A stretch of DNA of 64,000 nt from Trichoplax sp. H2. Its lineage: Eukaryota; Placozoa; Uniplacotomia; Trichoplacea. The stretch is taken from contig NOWV01000026.1 of NCBI GenBank assembly GCA_003344405.1, positions 434,001-498,000 of the forward strand, given 5' to 3'. Shown here one piece after another: positions 30,501 through 44,600 of the stretch (positions within the stretch are counted from its first letter, which is position 1; every line of letters begins with the position of its first letter). The notes beneath the pieces were generated by a model. That model saw only the letters and a list, made by a program, of their open reading frames with translations, did no database searches and was not told where the DNA came from. A program made the position numbers and the translations under genes.

Positions 30501-31541
30501 CTAAAGTCAAAATGATCGTTGCGATGTCTGATATAGAAAATTTACTAAGAGTTGTATTCAACTATTAAGCACAGAGTATAGCAATTTTTTCGCAAAACTT
30601 TTAGTATTTCTACTTTGAAAAGTGATCTGTATTATTGATAACTAAAAATCTCGACTAAATTAAGTTATTCTGTAGCTATGCTAGACCTTTATCCTATTAA
30701 CAATATTCTTTGATCACTAACAAAATGGAAGGTGTTAATTAGAAAATTTTTATCACAGCGAAGACGGTAGAATATGATAAGACGTAGTATACCGATAGGT
30801 TATCAAGTGGTCCGTATTAAATACTGATTTAAATCCACGGAGTCACTTTAAAGTGGTAACGTACCAAAAAGTGACCCAAAAGCTGCTTTTTTATTTATAT
30901 GCAAATTATAAGTGAGATATTCTTTATAGTAATTCAATTGGCTATTTTTATATTTATTTACTTTAACTACACTAAAGGGCCTTTCGTAAATATAAATATT
31001 GAAGTTAGGGTCAGTACGATCGATAAATTGAACAAAAAAGATTCTATAAATTTAACCTAGCATATATATGCACAAAACAACTGTGAAACTGGTAATAATT
31101 TAGAATTGCGCCTGCTTTTTCCGACTTATTACTTGACTTATCAAAATTCTTTGCCCTATTTATCAATCTTGATTTATTATTGTATTTATGAAACTCCACC
31201 TATAATTTGCGTAAGTTAAACTACGCCTCTACTGGTATGATCTCTATCACCGCAGTTGTTCCATCTGTTTAACATTAGTATTTTAAATGCGATCACATGG
31301 ATAATGCTAATGCATATTATAACTTGATCTTCGAGATTTTTTGATCCAATTACGCTTTTGAAAACGACATGTTGAAAAATTCGTAGTAGTATCAGTAATT
31401 GAAGTGAGAAATTTTTTATTTTGCGTCCAAAAATCCTGATAAAATATTGCAATCGCCCTTTAAAGGAGTTTAATCTTAAAATCAATTAATCATTGTAGAA
31501 GTGTGAACAAGGAAAGGCGAAAATTATTACTAATATCAAAT
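27518..31541. other. Intergenic, no gene seen
   Basis: About 4 kb between protease 2 and the first DDR-like receptor. AATAAA at 27667-27672 is a likely poly(A) signal. No other gene or repeat was recognised; a minus-strand 89-codon frame at 31216-31485 has no family features. Confidence 0.55.
27667..27672 (+). terminator. Polyadenylation signal of protease 2
   Basis: AATAAA 150 bases after the stop codon of the second protease. Confidence 0.55.
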
Positions 31542-34500
31542 ATGCTATCCGGAGACGTTAAAGTTTCTTTAATAATTACTGTACTCCTCCATTTCCTACT
31601 GCAAACTGACGCACAAGGTTTGTATGGCAATAAAAATTATAATTTATATAATTTGTTGATCAATTAAACTTTTGTAGAAATTGCTATGCTATAATAGGGA
31701 CGTAATTGCTTTAAAGTTATTTCTACTTTACATACTAACGATGACATAATTGCTGAAAGAATTCTCTTAAATACAAGAAAGATAATTCTAAATTTGCACG
31801 AGGCCTCAATATACTACGCCTAGAACGCCAGTTGCTCTTGTCTTTTACCCTAGCTTTAATGGTTAGATTAATTAATTATTAGACTAGATACTAGAACAAT
31901 TATGACAAAACATAAAATGTATGTCGTTTAAAGTTTGGTAGGTCAATTTAAAAGCTGTGAGAGAGCCAAAATTATCCGTGTACTATAAAACATACGGTAG
32001 CAAAGTTCTGTAGTCTATCGGAAACGAATTACTTTCCATTTAATGATCAATAAAATGTTTTAAAACTAGAAAACTATCATGAATTCATAGGGATTTGGGG
32101 TAGGAGAAGAATTTTCGAACATGTAGTGGTTATTACCAGTAAATAAGCGAACTATATTCTACTAATAGTTACTTGTATATATGGATTAGTTCATTTTCCT
32201 AAGCAACTATAATTCTCAATTATTAATTACAGGTTAGGGTGGTAAAATCATACCAATAGCTATAATGCGAAATTTTATAGATCGATTTATCAAAATAAAA
32301 AGCAGTAGTTATATTTTTTTTTCAGAAAAAGATTAATATCAAAGTTTAATCTCCTGTTTTCTTTCTAATTTATTATTTACCTCTTAAGTGGTGTGTATAA
32401 TATCTTCATCGAGATAAATAATTTTTAGATTACGAAGTATCTCAGCATCAGCTTAAGAGTTTCATGCATACTTAGTGAAGACCAGTGCATGCTTTTAAGC
32501 GATGTAATAATATAAATGTTTCGTCATGCTTTTCATATTATTCGTATCAGTTATTTGTTAATATTGCTAGTTTTTTAAGTTGCTATTTATGTCCTTGCAG
32601 TTGAAGCCTTCTCTTATGTATTGATACTTGATCCAACACTAATTTTTTATAAATAATATACGACTAACATTTATTATTAAAATTTTTGCTTATAGTCTGC
32701 ATGGGACAATTAGGCATCAGCTCTGGGGGAGTCAGCAATGAACAATTGGTTGCTTCATCATTTCGCAATTCCCTAACAAGCCCTGTGTACGGACGATTAA
32801 ATGACGCAAAGGGCTATGGCGGATGGTGTGCGGCGACATCGTACGATCAATTTATCCAAGTAGACTTACTTGCGCCAACATATATCAGTGGAATTTCGAC
32901 ACAAGGGCGTAATTTCTACATTGGACGTGAAGAATACGTATTGGATTATACGGTGGCCTATGCAAACATATCTGAGAGCTGGGTAGTGTACCAAAACGGA
33001 CAGGTAATGATTTCCTCATATACTTCTTTCATAAATTAATTACATCAAAATTCTTAAAATTTATAAAATGATCATGCACTATTCATAATTGATTAATTTT
33101 TTCAAAAATATCAGTAAAACATTTCTCTTCTACCGTTTAGCTTGAATCTTTTAACTTTGAGCATTTATTTATTTACCAGCTTAAATAAGTAACCCATTAG
33201 TGGCATTTTCAAAGTAGAAATGATACACAATGTAGTTAAGTAAATTATCCTCTAGTTATCAAGTTCTAGCTTGTAAAAGTGCCGTATACCCGTACTTTAT
33301 ATCTCTCAATACAATATTATCTTGTAATGCAAATGCGATAAGAAATACTTAAAGGATAATAATGACGATCCTAATGAAAAATTCCATATTAAATTTCATA
33401 ATAGTTACCGTACTTGATAAATAATTATTCAAGTACATGTTTTGATGATGTGAGTACTTTGTCATATTAAAATTTAATTGAATACTGATGAGTATTAATA
33501 AGAATATCTAATTGAATGGTCGTCGACCCACTATCACAATACTATTGCATATAAAAGACTGACTTGTCACTTGTAGAAATAAAATACTATTAAATAAAGG
33601 GTATGCGTATGAACACTAGCTGATTGCACTCTAATTTGTAATCTGATTACTGAATACGAATATTCTTTGCTATATTCATCATTTAGCGAATAACTGCTAA
33701 CATAAATGCTGACACTATTATTAGCAATATGTTTAACTCACCTATACTCGCAAGATATGTCAGGATTTTCCCACAACGTTTCTTCGGTGGTTCACCATGT
33801 CTGAGATTTGAATTACTAGGATGCTACACAAACGGTACCGAAATTATTATAAATAGATATTAATAATCTTATTATGGAAATACTTTGCAGTTCATGTAGA
33901 TCTTCCAATTCTGAACCTTTTCAGTATTTTTACCGTTGAGTGAAAACACCAAATAGAATAGCATAGCATTGCAAGAGTTTAAATTAGATTGAATTACTAT
34001 TCAATCAATAAATAATACAATACATGTAACAGACGCAGTATCGCATTTATTCTTCTATAATAAAGCCACAAATTATATATATATAACTGAAATTACAAAT
34101 TCATTAAAATTTCGGAAGCTTTTTCACTTTGTTACATTACAGTTGTGGTTCTATAATTAAGTATAAGAAATATTTTGATTACTGTCATAATCGAATGGTT
34201 TTAAATTTCTATTATAATAAATATTAACGATTAAAGAACCTTGTGAAGGAGATCTTGGGATGCAAGATGGTTCAATTCAAGATTCGCAGTTATCTTCTAG
34301 TGGTACCTCAGTACAAGGTGCAGGAGTAACTTATGCTCGTTTGAATGGACCAAGTGCTTGGTGCTTAGTTGCAAGTACCGTCAGTCCTGGCACTCATTAC
34401 CTGCAGATTGATCTGTTGCGGCCAACACGTATTGTTGGTGTTGCTACACAAGGACAATCGAATTCATTTGTTCGAGACTACGCCGTAGGATATTGTACTT

Positions 34501-37500
34501 CCGCACAAGAAAGTAGTTGCCAATTTCATCTCGATAACAATCAAAATCAGGTTAGTGAATATTATAATTATCAATTATTTTAGAAATTAATTATTATGAT
34601 AGAACTGTAACTAAAATGAAGTACATTTACCTTACCGTTCTAGTTTATGTAAAGCAACCATGTATTACTAATCTAAGTTTATCTGCTACAAAGATAAACT
34701 TATGCTACTGACTAGTATATGAATGGGCATACCTATATAACAATAGGTTATATACCTGATTTTTGCCAATCCTGACGATGATATTACTTAGGTTTAATCA
34801 TTATGCCCCGAACATAAATAATAGTAAAATAAATGTAACTATCTTTCTTACGTAGATTATTACAGGAAATACCAATGGAGACACAGTGAAGTTTCATACT
34901 TTAAATCCAACCTTCGTAGCAAGATTAGTTCGAATATACCCGGTTGACTTTAATCAGGCGCCTTGCATGAGAGTAGAGTTATTTGGCTGCGAAATTGGCG
35001 GTAAGAAAATTAACTAGAAATAGCTTCTTCTTGTACATGCCTGAATAGATTTCACTAAAGACTTAGAGAAATTTCAGCCTAGACGAAGATAAAAGTAAAT
35101 TAGAGACCTAATTTATCATTTTCAGGTTTTATCTTACCATTTTTATCGATTTCACTTTTACTCATATTTGGTTAATAAACGGTACTCATAAGAAGTTATT
35201 ACTGAGCCGCTGTACATTTTGACACTTCATAATTACTTTTTTTTGCAAATAAATCGAGAATAGGAGGGATAACTAGCTACAATACGACATTGGGTAGTCC
35301 ATCGCAGACTCCAAGTTATCTTGATAGTACATATAGTGGTACCGTAACTTCATTAAGTGGCAGTAGAACTGCTTACACCGGTGGTCGTGGAAAATTAACA
35401 GATGGTATTTTGGGTTCCGATGATACGAGAGCTAATAACGGTAATAATTGGATCGGTTGGCATAAAACGACGTATCCACAACCCGAATTATTGATTCAGC
35501 TTAACGCTGAATTGGTTTTGTATACTTTGAAATTTTACATAAGTCACTATCCCGCTCAAGATACCTCGGTATTTGAAATGGCCTATGTTTCATTCAGTAA
35601 AGACGGTTATCGATTTGGCCCAGAGATTAAGTATACTCCAGTGATTGGATTTAATACCACAACGAAAAGAGCCGGTTACATTACTTTAGGAGTGGTTGGT
35701 AAAGCCTGCATAGCCTTAAAATGCCGATTTCAACACGGATCGCAGAATCTCTTGCTCATTAGCGAACTTGAATTGCAAACAATAAATAGTAAGATAAAGC
35801 ACATGTAGTTAAATAAAAATTAGCATTAATAATACCAAATATCTTGAATCAGCTATCGCCTACTATCCGAATTTAACGAATTTTACATTAATACCTTACA
35901 TTATGTTATGGTCCTAGTAAAAATTTGTCATTCTCAATAATATGCATGTGCGATAATTACGATGAGAGTCCAATTATTACAGTAATCTAAGCTTGATAAA
36001 TAAATATGTATGCATTTATTTACACGATAAATTAGGCGATCAAACACCTACCATTTCCACTGCTGGCAATAATATAACCACAGTTTCTACTACAACTTCC
36101 CCTATCACGACTTCATCTACTATTGCTCCATCAACAAGCGTTGCAATATCTACCACTCAAGAAGGAACTACCGCAAAAGTTTTTACCCCGGTGCCAACAA
36201 CACCAACAACAACAAAATCCGATGCTACGACATCGACAGTAGCTTCTACGACAATAACATCAACGACCAGTCAGCCAGACCCTACAACTGCTGCGGCTAC
36301 AACACGACCAATAACCCAGCGTAAGTATAATTTAATTTGGTTTTACATTATAATATCTATAAAAATTATATATCTTTATATTTTATATTACTACAATACT
36401 ATTAATACTTCAGATTTAGACTATAAAATAAGTTTCGCCTATAATTTTAAAATGAGCATAATTTTAAGCTCATCATTCTGACTACAGAAACGGAATCAAC
36501 GAGTGCAGCTCCAGCAACTACTTCGACAACTCAAACAGCAACCACTTCGACAACTCAAACAGCAACTATTGAGACTAAAGAAACTAAATCAACAACAATT
36601 GGTACATTTGGAAGTGCTGATACAGGATTCAGGACAGCGACAAGAGTTGAAGATATCGTGCTTTACGTTTTGGCTAGCTTGTTCTTTCTTGTGAGTTTGA
36701 TCCTTTTAATTTGCGCTTGTAAAATTAGAAGACGTCACAATAGGATATACTATGTTCCGAATACTTCAGCGTTTGAGCTAACTCGGCAGCAAACTACCAA
36801 ATCTATTCGAAGTGAAAAATCTGATGGCGAATCAACTGTTGCTAAACGAGGTATTGTAGAAATATGAGCTGAAATAATGTGAGATCACCATTAAAATTAA
36901 TTATCCTATGAGTTAAATATCGTTTTGCACGATAAATGTGTCATTTTGAAAATATTTCAATTCCATGTTAGCCGCGTGCGCATCTGGCCTCTGATTTGCT
37001 TTTCTTTTCTTTCGTGCATTGTTTGCTAACACAGGTTCCAGTCAGAAGTTCAATAAACATACAGATTTATTGATAGTTCATCAAAGCTCTGCGCGCAACG
37101 AAATTTATTTTGAGAATGTTCAAGGTGTTTGTGGTAATAACTTGTACCAGGTAAATGCTATGCGTCAATATCTTTTCTATCATCGCGCAGAAGAGCAAGA
37201 ATTTCAGGATAGCCAGTTTAGTGATAAACAACTAATTGGAAATGGAACGTTCGGTCAAATTTACACAGCAGTGTTGAAACAAGGAGACGGAGAGGCTATT
37301 AGAAAACAAATTGTTAGTATTAAAATATCTAAACCTGATGTAGAGGATTGTGTTGAGGATCAGGTCAATATAGAAAAAGATATTTTGTCTCGCCTTCGTC
37401 ACGATAATATTGCTCAATTCTATGGCACCATTACTGATGAATCACATCTTACAACAGTTGTTGAATACTGCGAATATGGTGACCTACATCAGTTTTTAGT

Positions 37501-38062
37501 AGCCCATTCCCCAGTTACCAAATCTGGACGTCAATCCATCTGTGAGGCTTTGCATGCTGGAACATTAACAGAAATAGCCTCCCAAATAGCTCTTGGGATG
37601 GAATATCTGGCTAACATGGATATTATTCATCGCGATCTGTCTATAAGAAACTGTTTAGTTGTGGATAGATATCATGTAAAAATCAGTAATTTAGCTATGT
37701 CGAGAGCAGTACATTCAGCCTCTTATTGCAACTTTGAAAGTAGAGCTAATTTACCGATTCGATGGATGGCCCCTGAAACCATCGCACTCGGTGGCTACAC
37801 TAAACATAGTGATATTTGGTCATATGGGGTTACGTTATGGGAATTATTCACTTACGCAGACTTTCCGTTCGAGAATATGAGTGATCAACAAGTTATAGCA
37901 AATGCGTATCGCATATTAAAAGAAAGTAAATCCAAAAAGATATTATCGAAGCCCGAATATGCGAATGACACAATATACGACATCATGAAGAAATGTTGGA
38001 TTAAGACTCCGGAGAAGAGGACAAATTTTGGCGAGATCATAGTTCGGTTACGTAAAAGCTAA
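31542..38062 (+). CDS. Discoidin-domain receptor-like protein 1, predicted pseudokinase, two discoidin domains
   Basis: Nine exons: 31542-31617, 32696-33003, 33687-33834, 34237-34550, 34856-35000, 35264-35788, 36036-36320, 36488-36850, 37035-38062; 1063 aa, all phases consistent. Order: signal peptide; discoidin (F5/8 type C) domain 1 (exons 2-3, ending CLRFELLGC); discoidin domain 2 (exons 4-5, ending CMRVELFGC); a DDR-type second domain (exon 6, GRGKLTDGILGSDD..WIGW, ..LLISELEL); a Thr/Ser-rich stalk (exon 7 and start of 8); one membrane helix (DIVLYVLASLFFLVSLILLI); and a tyrosine-kinase domain in exon 9. The kinase keeps the glycine loop (GNGTFG), VSIK lysine, HRDLSIRNCLV and RWMAPE, but has NLA in place of DFG (VKISNLAMSR). 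The Mg-binding Asp is therefore missing and catalysis is doubtful. DDRs bind collagen in other animals; the ligand here is unknown. Vertebrate DDRs have a single discoidin domain before the second domain. Confidence 0.9.
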
Positions 38063-38680
38063 ACTTCAAGCGGGACCATGCGATGATAATTATTATGTAC
38101 AGACTATCAAACTTCTATATATTGCGAATTGTTCGCTAAATTATTTTGTTAAGAAAATGATATCAATCATTACTAATTATTTGCAATAGGCTTGGATATA
38201 TTGAATTTTGACAATTTGGACCTAATATTATTATATATGTACTCTGTTTTGATTTTTGCTTGCTTCTAAAATTTGACTTTAATGAAACTATAAACTCGTT
38301 TACTTCATATACACATAATATCATAGACCAGATAGCATGAGTAAATCGGATGGCATTTTAGTATTAACGTCAGTTTGTTATTTTAGACATTTAATGAGTT
38401 AAACAACAATATACATTAATAATAGGTGTATGTATTTAAAGGATTTGTTTGAATTGCAGTATGTTTATTACAGTGTGATCAATATCTAATTTTAGTCAAA
38501 CAAAAGCATAAAATACTTTTATCGGTGATCATTGCATTGCCTCTGATATCATATACGCGTATGTTCATGGAATTAGTAATATACACGTATTGCATACACA
38601 ACTATTAGTAGAGTATTCACCTCACTGAGTAAGATTTTTAATTGATAATACATTTATTTGTTGGCAAGATTTTCAGAAAT

Positions 38681-38707
38681 TGCAGTCATGAGTCAGTCAT
38701 GACTGCA
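38681..38707. repeat. Perfect 11-bp inverted repeat with 5-nt spacer
   Basis: TGCAGTCATGA, spacer GTCAG, then TCATGACTGCA. It lies about 620 bases after the stop codon of DDR-like gene 1. It could be a hairpin in a long 3' UTR or a dyad protein-binding site; nothing in the sequence decides. Confidence 0.8.
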
Positions 38708-39547
38708 CTTGTTTTTCAAATGTCAGTACTTATAGCCTCATTTTTTTCCAGTAATGGAGAGATTATTAGCATTACTATGTGAGCTAACACTCTCTAAATG
38801 TAATGCTGTACACATGCGTAATACGTAATAAAAGTAGTATGTAACCAAAGTAATACACGGTCTATAGTCTACTTACCATATACGAGCATATGAGTAAATT
38901 TATGTACAATAGATTGTAATGTGAGTGTGAAGAGAGATAATAAAGAGGATTGTTATATATATGGATGTACTCTTTATTTTACGAAGTATAATATTTTAAT
39001 TAAATTCTTAATCTTTATATTATAAAATGTTATAAATTGCTTTAAAGTTTGCAATTCTTAAAAAATTTGCGTTCAGTTTAATTAACATTATTAACCAACA
39101 ATTTCTAATATAGTAATTATATTAACAATTATCTACTGTAATATTAGTATCACGATAATATCTACTATTAGAAATTTACCTATGTTAAATATAGCTATTC
39201 ATACAATTGAATTTGTAGTGCATCACTAAAAATTCATGAGATGAATACATTAGTTATTAATAGTAAATGTAACTCTATTTAGTCTTAACAAATGTGAATG
39301 ACGAGTTGACCATGTGGAATTAGAGGATGATATAACATGAAGTTTCGCTATTTACTGCTAATATTGGATTACTTAACTTTAAAATCAGGTTGTCATAGGA
39401 GTTACCAGGAAATATTAATTTCAAGAAATTGTCACTGTTGTAAATAAAATCAAGCAGGATAACATCTTTATAAGTATAATATTTTCTAGTACTATTGGCT
39501 TCTTATAGGGGTATTAATTTTAGACAATTTTTTTGGTTTGATGAAGT

Positions 39548-39655
39548 ACTAGTACAAACTCCATCGCTTTGCTGACGGTTTACGATAATGTTAGGGTTTG
39601 TTTATAATTAACAGATAGTATCACCATATGATAGACCTGCCAGAGGTTCAGTAAC
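39548..39655 (+). repeat. Dispersed repeat, copy in DDR intergenic region
   Basis: Shares ACTAGT.CAAACTCC, then CGCTTTGCTGACGGTTTACG followed by ATAATG, then ACAGATAGTAT.ACCAT and TGATAGACCTG with 48496-48592, in the same orientation. Confidence 0.8.
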
Positions 39656-41675
39656 TTTATACCGTGTATGTATGCTATACAAAAGTACTTACATACGTTC
39701 AGTCCTTACTTTTTCTACCTTATGACTCTAATAAAGCTGAAAACATGAAATTTCGAAAAAAAGCTTCTAATTATGAAAGGTAGCAAGACCTTTGAATCTA
39801 GGTGATTTAGATACTCGCGTGAATTTTGGTTCTTCTGCATACTAGTATAGGAGTCCGCGTGTTGGAAGTCGAACATATAAATATGTCCTTATCTACTATC
39901 TACACGATACTATGTGTTGTGACAAAGAAGAATTTCGTTACGCGCAAGTAAAGCAACAATTAGGATATGATACATTTCAAAATGCTACTTAACATATGAT
40001 CGACAAAAACCACTGGCGCCTAGCTGTCCTAATCTTCAGTTATTAAAACTTTTCTCATACGTAGTAAGTATCGTATTACAACTGGTCACACAAGTATAAC
40101 TTCCGTTCAACACTTGAGGTAAAATGAGTACGTGGCATTAATAAAGTGACGATCTTGATACGATTATACTAGCGGAAGTGGCTTAATGATCATTTTAAAA
40201 GGATAATAGTATTACTCTTTACCTGTAAATCTGCATGTAAATAGCTAATAATTAACGTACTTGTAATGTGTACGGCGTTATGTGTCTGCGTGTCGGTAAT
40301 GTGAGTCATCAGTTGGGAGAAATTACTTACGATACATTAGTGAAATGTATTTACAAGCAATTACAGCATTAGTAATGACTGGATTACACTATATACATGC
40401 ATATATTATACTAACTATGCATAATCTTATTTACGCTATAGGAGTTCAGAAAAATACGATTTGCCTGCAATCAGATATATTACTCCAGAACGAAATCCTA
40501 AAACTGAATAATAACGAATACTTTGTACCAATCGGCAGCTCGAGCAGTAAACAGGTTCTGAAAAGTTCTCTTATTACCTGTAAAGGAAAATACCGCAGTT
40601 GTTACTACTATATATGCATACTTATGTTTGGCTAGTAGCACATTTACCAACCAACTGGAACCTGATGAATCAGAAGTTTGAAATTATAGCACATACTATG
40701 CACTTCATTCACGCCTGGTGTTTTATACAGCCTCTGTCCCTGAATAAGTCCATAAAATATTGATTGTGTGCCTCCAGCAGCGATATTAAATAAACATTCC
40801 ATGGTAGGAACTGAATAATAACTTATCATAAAATGACAACATAGTCATGATATTTGTGGAAGTTACTTTGAAATGTGTATAGCTTTATAGTCTTTATTGT
40901 TTGTTATGGCCTGTTGTCTACGAATCCTTGAGGTGTAGAGACATCCACTGCTATATAAAATTATTTCTGTACTTTTATTCGTTCTTAATTTGAACTTTTA
41001 TTTTAATCATAATCAAATTTTAAAGACTGATGTGCGCCAGGATTATTTTTATAGAACATTTTTAATTAAAGACTGCTCTTGGAAGGAATGCTTTTTGATG
41101 GTAATTTACCGAGGTATGCGTTGTATATATATATACTCACGTTCGTTACAAGGAAACTAACAATTTCTCGATAACAGCAAATATCTTCTGTTCAAGTTAG
41201 TGTTCGGAAGCAACTTAACTGGTCACCTCTACAAATATATTACTTTTCTGCATTTTCAGAAAATAGGTTCACGTTGACGTAGTACAGCAACTAGCTTCGT
41301 GCTTTGAGTAAAAGTAGTAAAATTTAAGGCTCTTTCATACTATATAACTTATGCGTACTTTTTTGTTGATAAGGTTTTTTACAGAAAAATTTTGTGCGTT
41401 TATACAGTAAGACAGACGTGAGTCTTTATTGGTTGTATTGAACAACGATCTATAGTTTGTGTACCTTGTAAAGATTTGCGGTAAGCTAATTTAAAAACTA
41501 AATGATTAGGTCCTTTGACAATGCTTGATTTTTTATTGTATTAGATTCTGATTAATCCTGGCCTCATCTATACCGATTACAATCTATGTAGCCAAAATCG
41601 GTGCCAATTCTATCAAATCTTATCACAAATATCAAGTAGCTTAATTATTAGGAAATATTTCGATCAAGAAATAGC

Positions 41676-44600
41676 ATGATATTGCGAAAAGCTTTGGTGT
41701 TTGCTACAATTTATTTAATTATAGCCCCTCGGATTCATGCACAAGGTACCGTAGGTAATACGATACTGCATATTTTAAAAAAGCTTGTATTGATAAAGAT
41801 TTTGATGGGAACGATCTACTAATCACGGTAACCGTAATCAAAATCAAGTACTATCTGGCTATATGCAGAGGCCTTATCTGCATCATACGCCATTTTAGCC
41901 TTCAACTGTAAGACTTCTGTACATTTTGTAATTATGATTACGGTATGATTGACAACTATATATTAGTGTACTATTTACGCGGCATGTTTTTGTCTCCATG
42001 TCCATATGCAAATTCTGTTGCAATACAGTCAAATAAATAAACTACAGTAAAAGTTGTATTCAGTAATTATAGCTGGAATTTAAAAAATGACAATTAAGTT
42101 ACGCGAATTATCTCTATTTTAATTGCCTTTGCTGACTTTTATTAACTGGCTCCATACATGTTATCTGCATTTTACAACCATATTCAGGTTGTTCTTATCC
42201 ACTGGGAATGAACAATGGAGCCATTACTGATAGTCAGCTGTTTGCCTCAAGTGTTGATCGTGAAACAAGTTCAGCCCAGCATGCAAGACTCAATCAAACC
42301 AGTGGCGATAAAGCATGGTGCGCCAAATCACTTACTAGAAATCCGCAATTACAAATTAATTTAATTTATCCGACATTAGTAACTAAATTAGCTATTAGTG
42401 GACGCAGACAGGAATATGTTTCTGGTTTAATAATCGAAATCAAGACGGCCCCCAATACTAATTATAGTAATTATAATCAGGGCCGGGTAAGTTTTCTGAA
42501 ATTCATATGGGTATTTAATTATGGTAGCAATAAATCTTACAGATTGTTGGTGTGATGTATAGCAAAAATTATGAATTAAGTAATTAATTAATAAATAATA
42601 ATAAATACTTAAATAGTGCTATTAACACATTATAACTTAGACTAAGACCCTGTAAATCTCGCACTGTCGAAGAATTTGTTAGAAAGGGTTGAAATATTGA
42701 TTTAGTTCTTAATAAATATTGATAAAAATACTAAAATAGTTCCATTAATATATTATGATCAAGACCTTGTAAATGTCGCGCTATCGGAGTAGGGTTGAAA
42801 TATAAATTAAGTTCTTATTAATTAATTATATATTCACAGGTTATTACTGTATCGCCTGTTGCTGGTATTGGTATTGCGTATATTGACTTAGTCCCTTCCA
42901 TTTTTGCCTATGAAATATTGTTCACTATCGTAGAGCACGTCGGTGGTGCTCAGTGCATGGGAGTAGAATTATACGGGTGTTACTTAATGAAGGGTATGAT
43001 ATTGTATAAAGATTGATAAATTTACGTGTTTACGCATACATCAGTAGCGCGTCTACTTAAATACGAATGTCGATTTCTTTGAATGAATTCTAGCAGTTTT
43101 AGAAGATATGTTCTTAGTTACCGTACGTCCGCAACGTATCTTTCTAAAATAATTTTAAGTCGCTGTTAACCACCGCTTTATTATGTTAGGAAAAGTGAAA
43201 TATTATAATATACAAGATGGCAACGACAACCATTTTTACGATTATGACTATAACGGAACTAAATCAACCCTTGATGGCATAATTTATCTTAGCAATGGTA
43301 TTGGTAAGCTGACGGACGGTACTTTGGGATCTAGTAAACCATCAAGTATACTATCGAACGAATGGATAGGATGGAGTTCTGTAATAGTGTCAGTCCCCAC
43401 TTTAACGTTCGCTTTTGCTACGGAACAAATCTTCTATCAAGTTTATATCCATTGTCTAATATCATATCCATTCACCTTATTCAAATATGCGAATCTGTCA
43501 TTTAGCAATGATAGTTCTGAATGGACTAGACCTGTCATTTATTACGCTAACAAATCCCCTACAATTACGAGTGAGGCCTTTTTCATCACCCTTAAATTGC
43601 ATAACGAGACCGGACGATATATCAAACTAGAGCTTGCTTACAGTAAATCCAATGCCTGGATTGGTTTGAGCGAAATTTGGTTTATGTCTAGAGAAGTCAA
43701 TGGTTAGTAAGATGTCATTATTGCGTAAGGGATCATTCATGGTTCCTCTGATTCGCTAATTAATTTCGCATATACGTATGTATGCTACCAATAATTGCCT
43801 ACAGCGCATTGTACGAGTATTTCATGCTTCTGTGTAAATTCTTTACAAATATCCCTTGCACAAGTATCTCGAGCTTTTTGATATATTACATGTAGTAGTA
43901 ATGCACTGTAAGAAAACTCTTCCGGGAGCATATCTGGCTCAGCTCAGTAAATTAATCGAACCAAATAGCGTTATATTACCGTAGATAATTTTATTAATAT
44001 GAACCTGTTTTAGGAAAGCACACAATGTAGTAATATTTTACTTGAAAGTTATTACTCGCTTAGATTTTATCACGGTAAGCTCTGCTATGAAGGCTATAGA
44101 CTAGTAAGCATATTACAGCAATACACGTAGCTATATGTTTAATCGGAATTTTAGTCAAAATAGACGTTTATGTACTCATATTACTATAAATTAGTAGAGA
44201 CTTTGATAAAGTTCTTTTACGAATACATTAATTTTCCTATATTTCGTAATTTTAGAGACGTCTTTCAATACAATTACGGTGCCAACTAGTGAGAGTCGTC
44301 CTACTCGCACGACTTTGGTATCAACTACCGCCTCAACGGAAAAACCAAGATTAACCATGAAGTCAACTAAACCTCCTACTATGGCGACAACAGCTACTAC
44401 TCGCACCGTCGTTACTATAGGTAGATCCAGGAAGTTATTCACCTACTTATAATTACTATACGCATATATTTCTTCATAATAATAAAGTAGTTGAATTAAT
44501 TATTATTTATTTTCAGTTGCGCGCATGTAGTATAATCAAATGTTTCTTTGCATTAATCAATCATTCACTGATTTAACAAAATATCGTAGTCGTTCAGATC

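Larger units (their letters stand above)
38063..41675. other. Intergenic between the DDR-like genes
   Basis: About 3.6 kb. Contains a perfect 11-bp inverted repeat at 38681-38707 and one copy of a dispersed repeat at 39548-39655. Open frames at 40345-40635 (plus) and 40644-40829 (minus) have no recognisable domain and are not called. Confidence 0.5.

Noticed and set aside
40345-40829. Opposed open frames of 96 and 61 codons between the DDR-like genes
   Set aside because: No family motif, signal peptide or splice structure.
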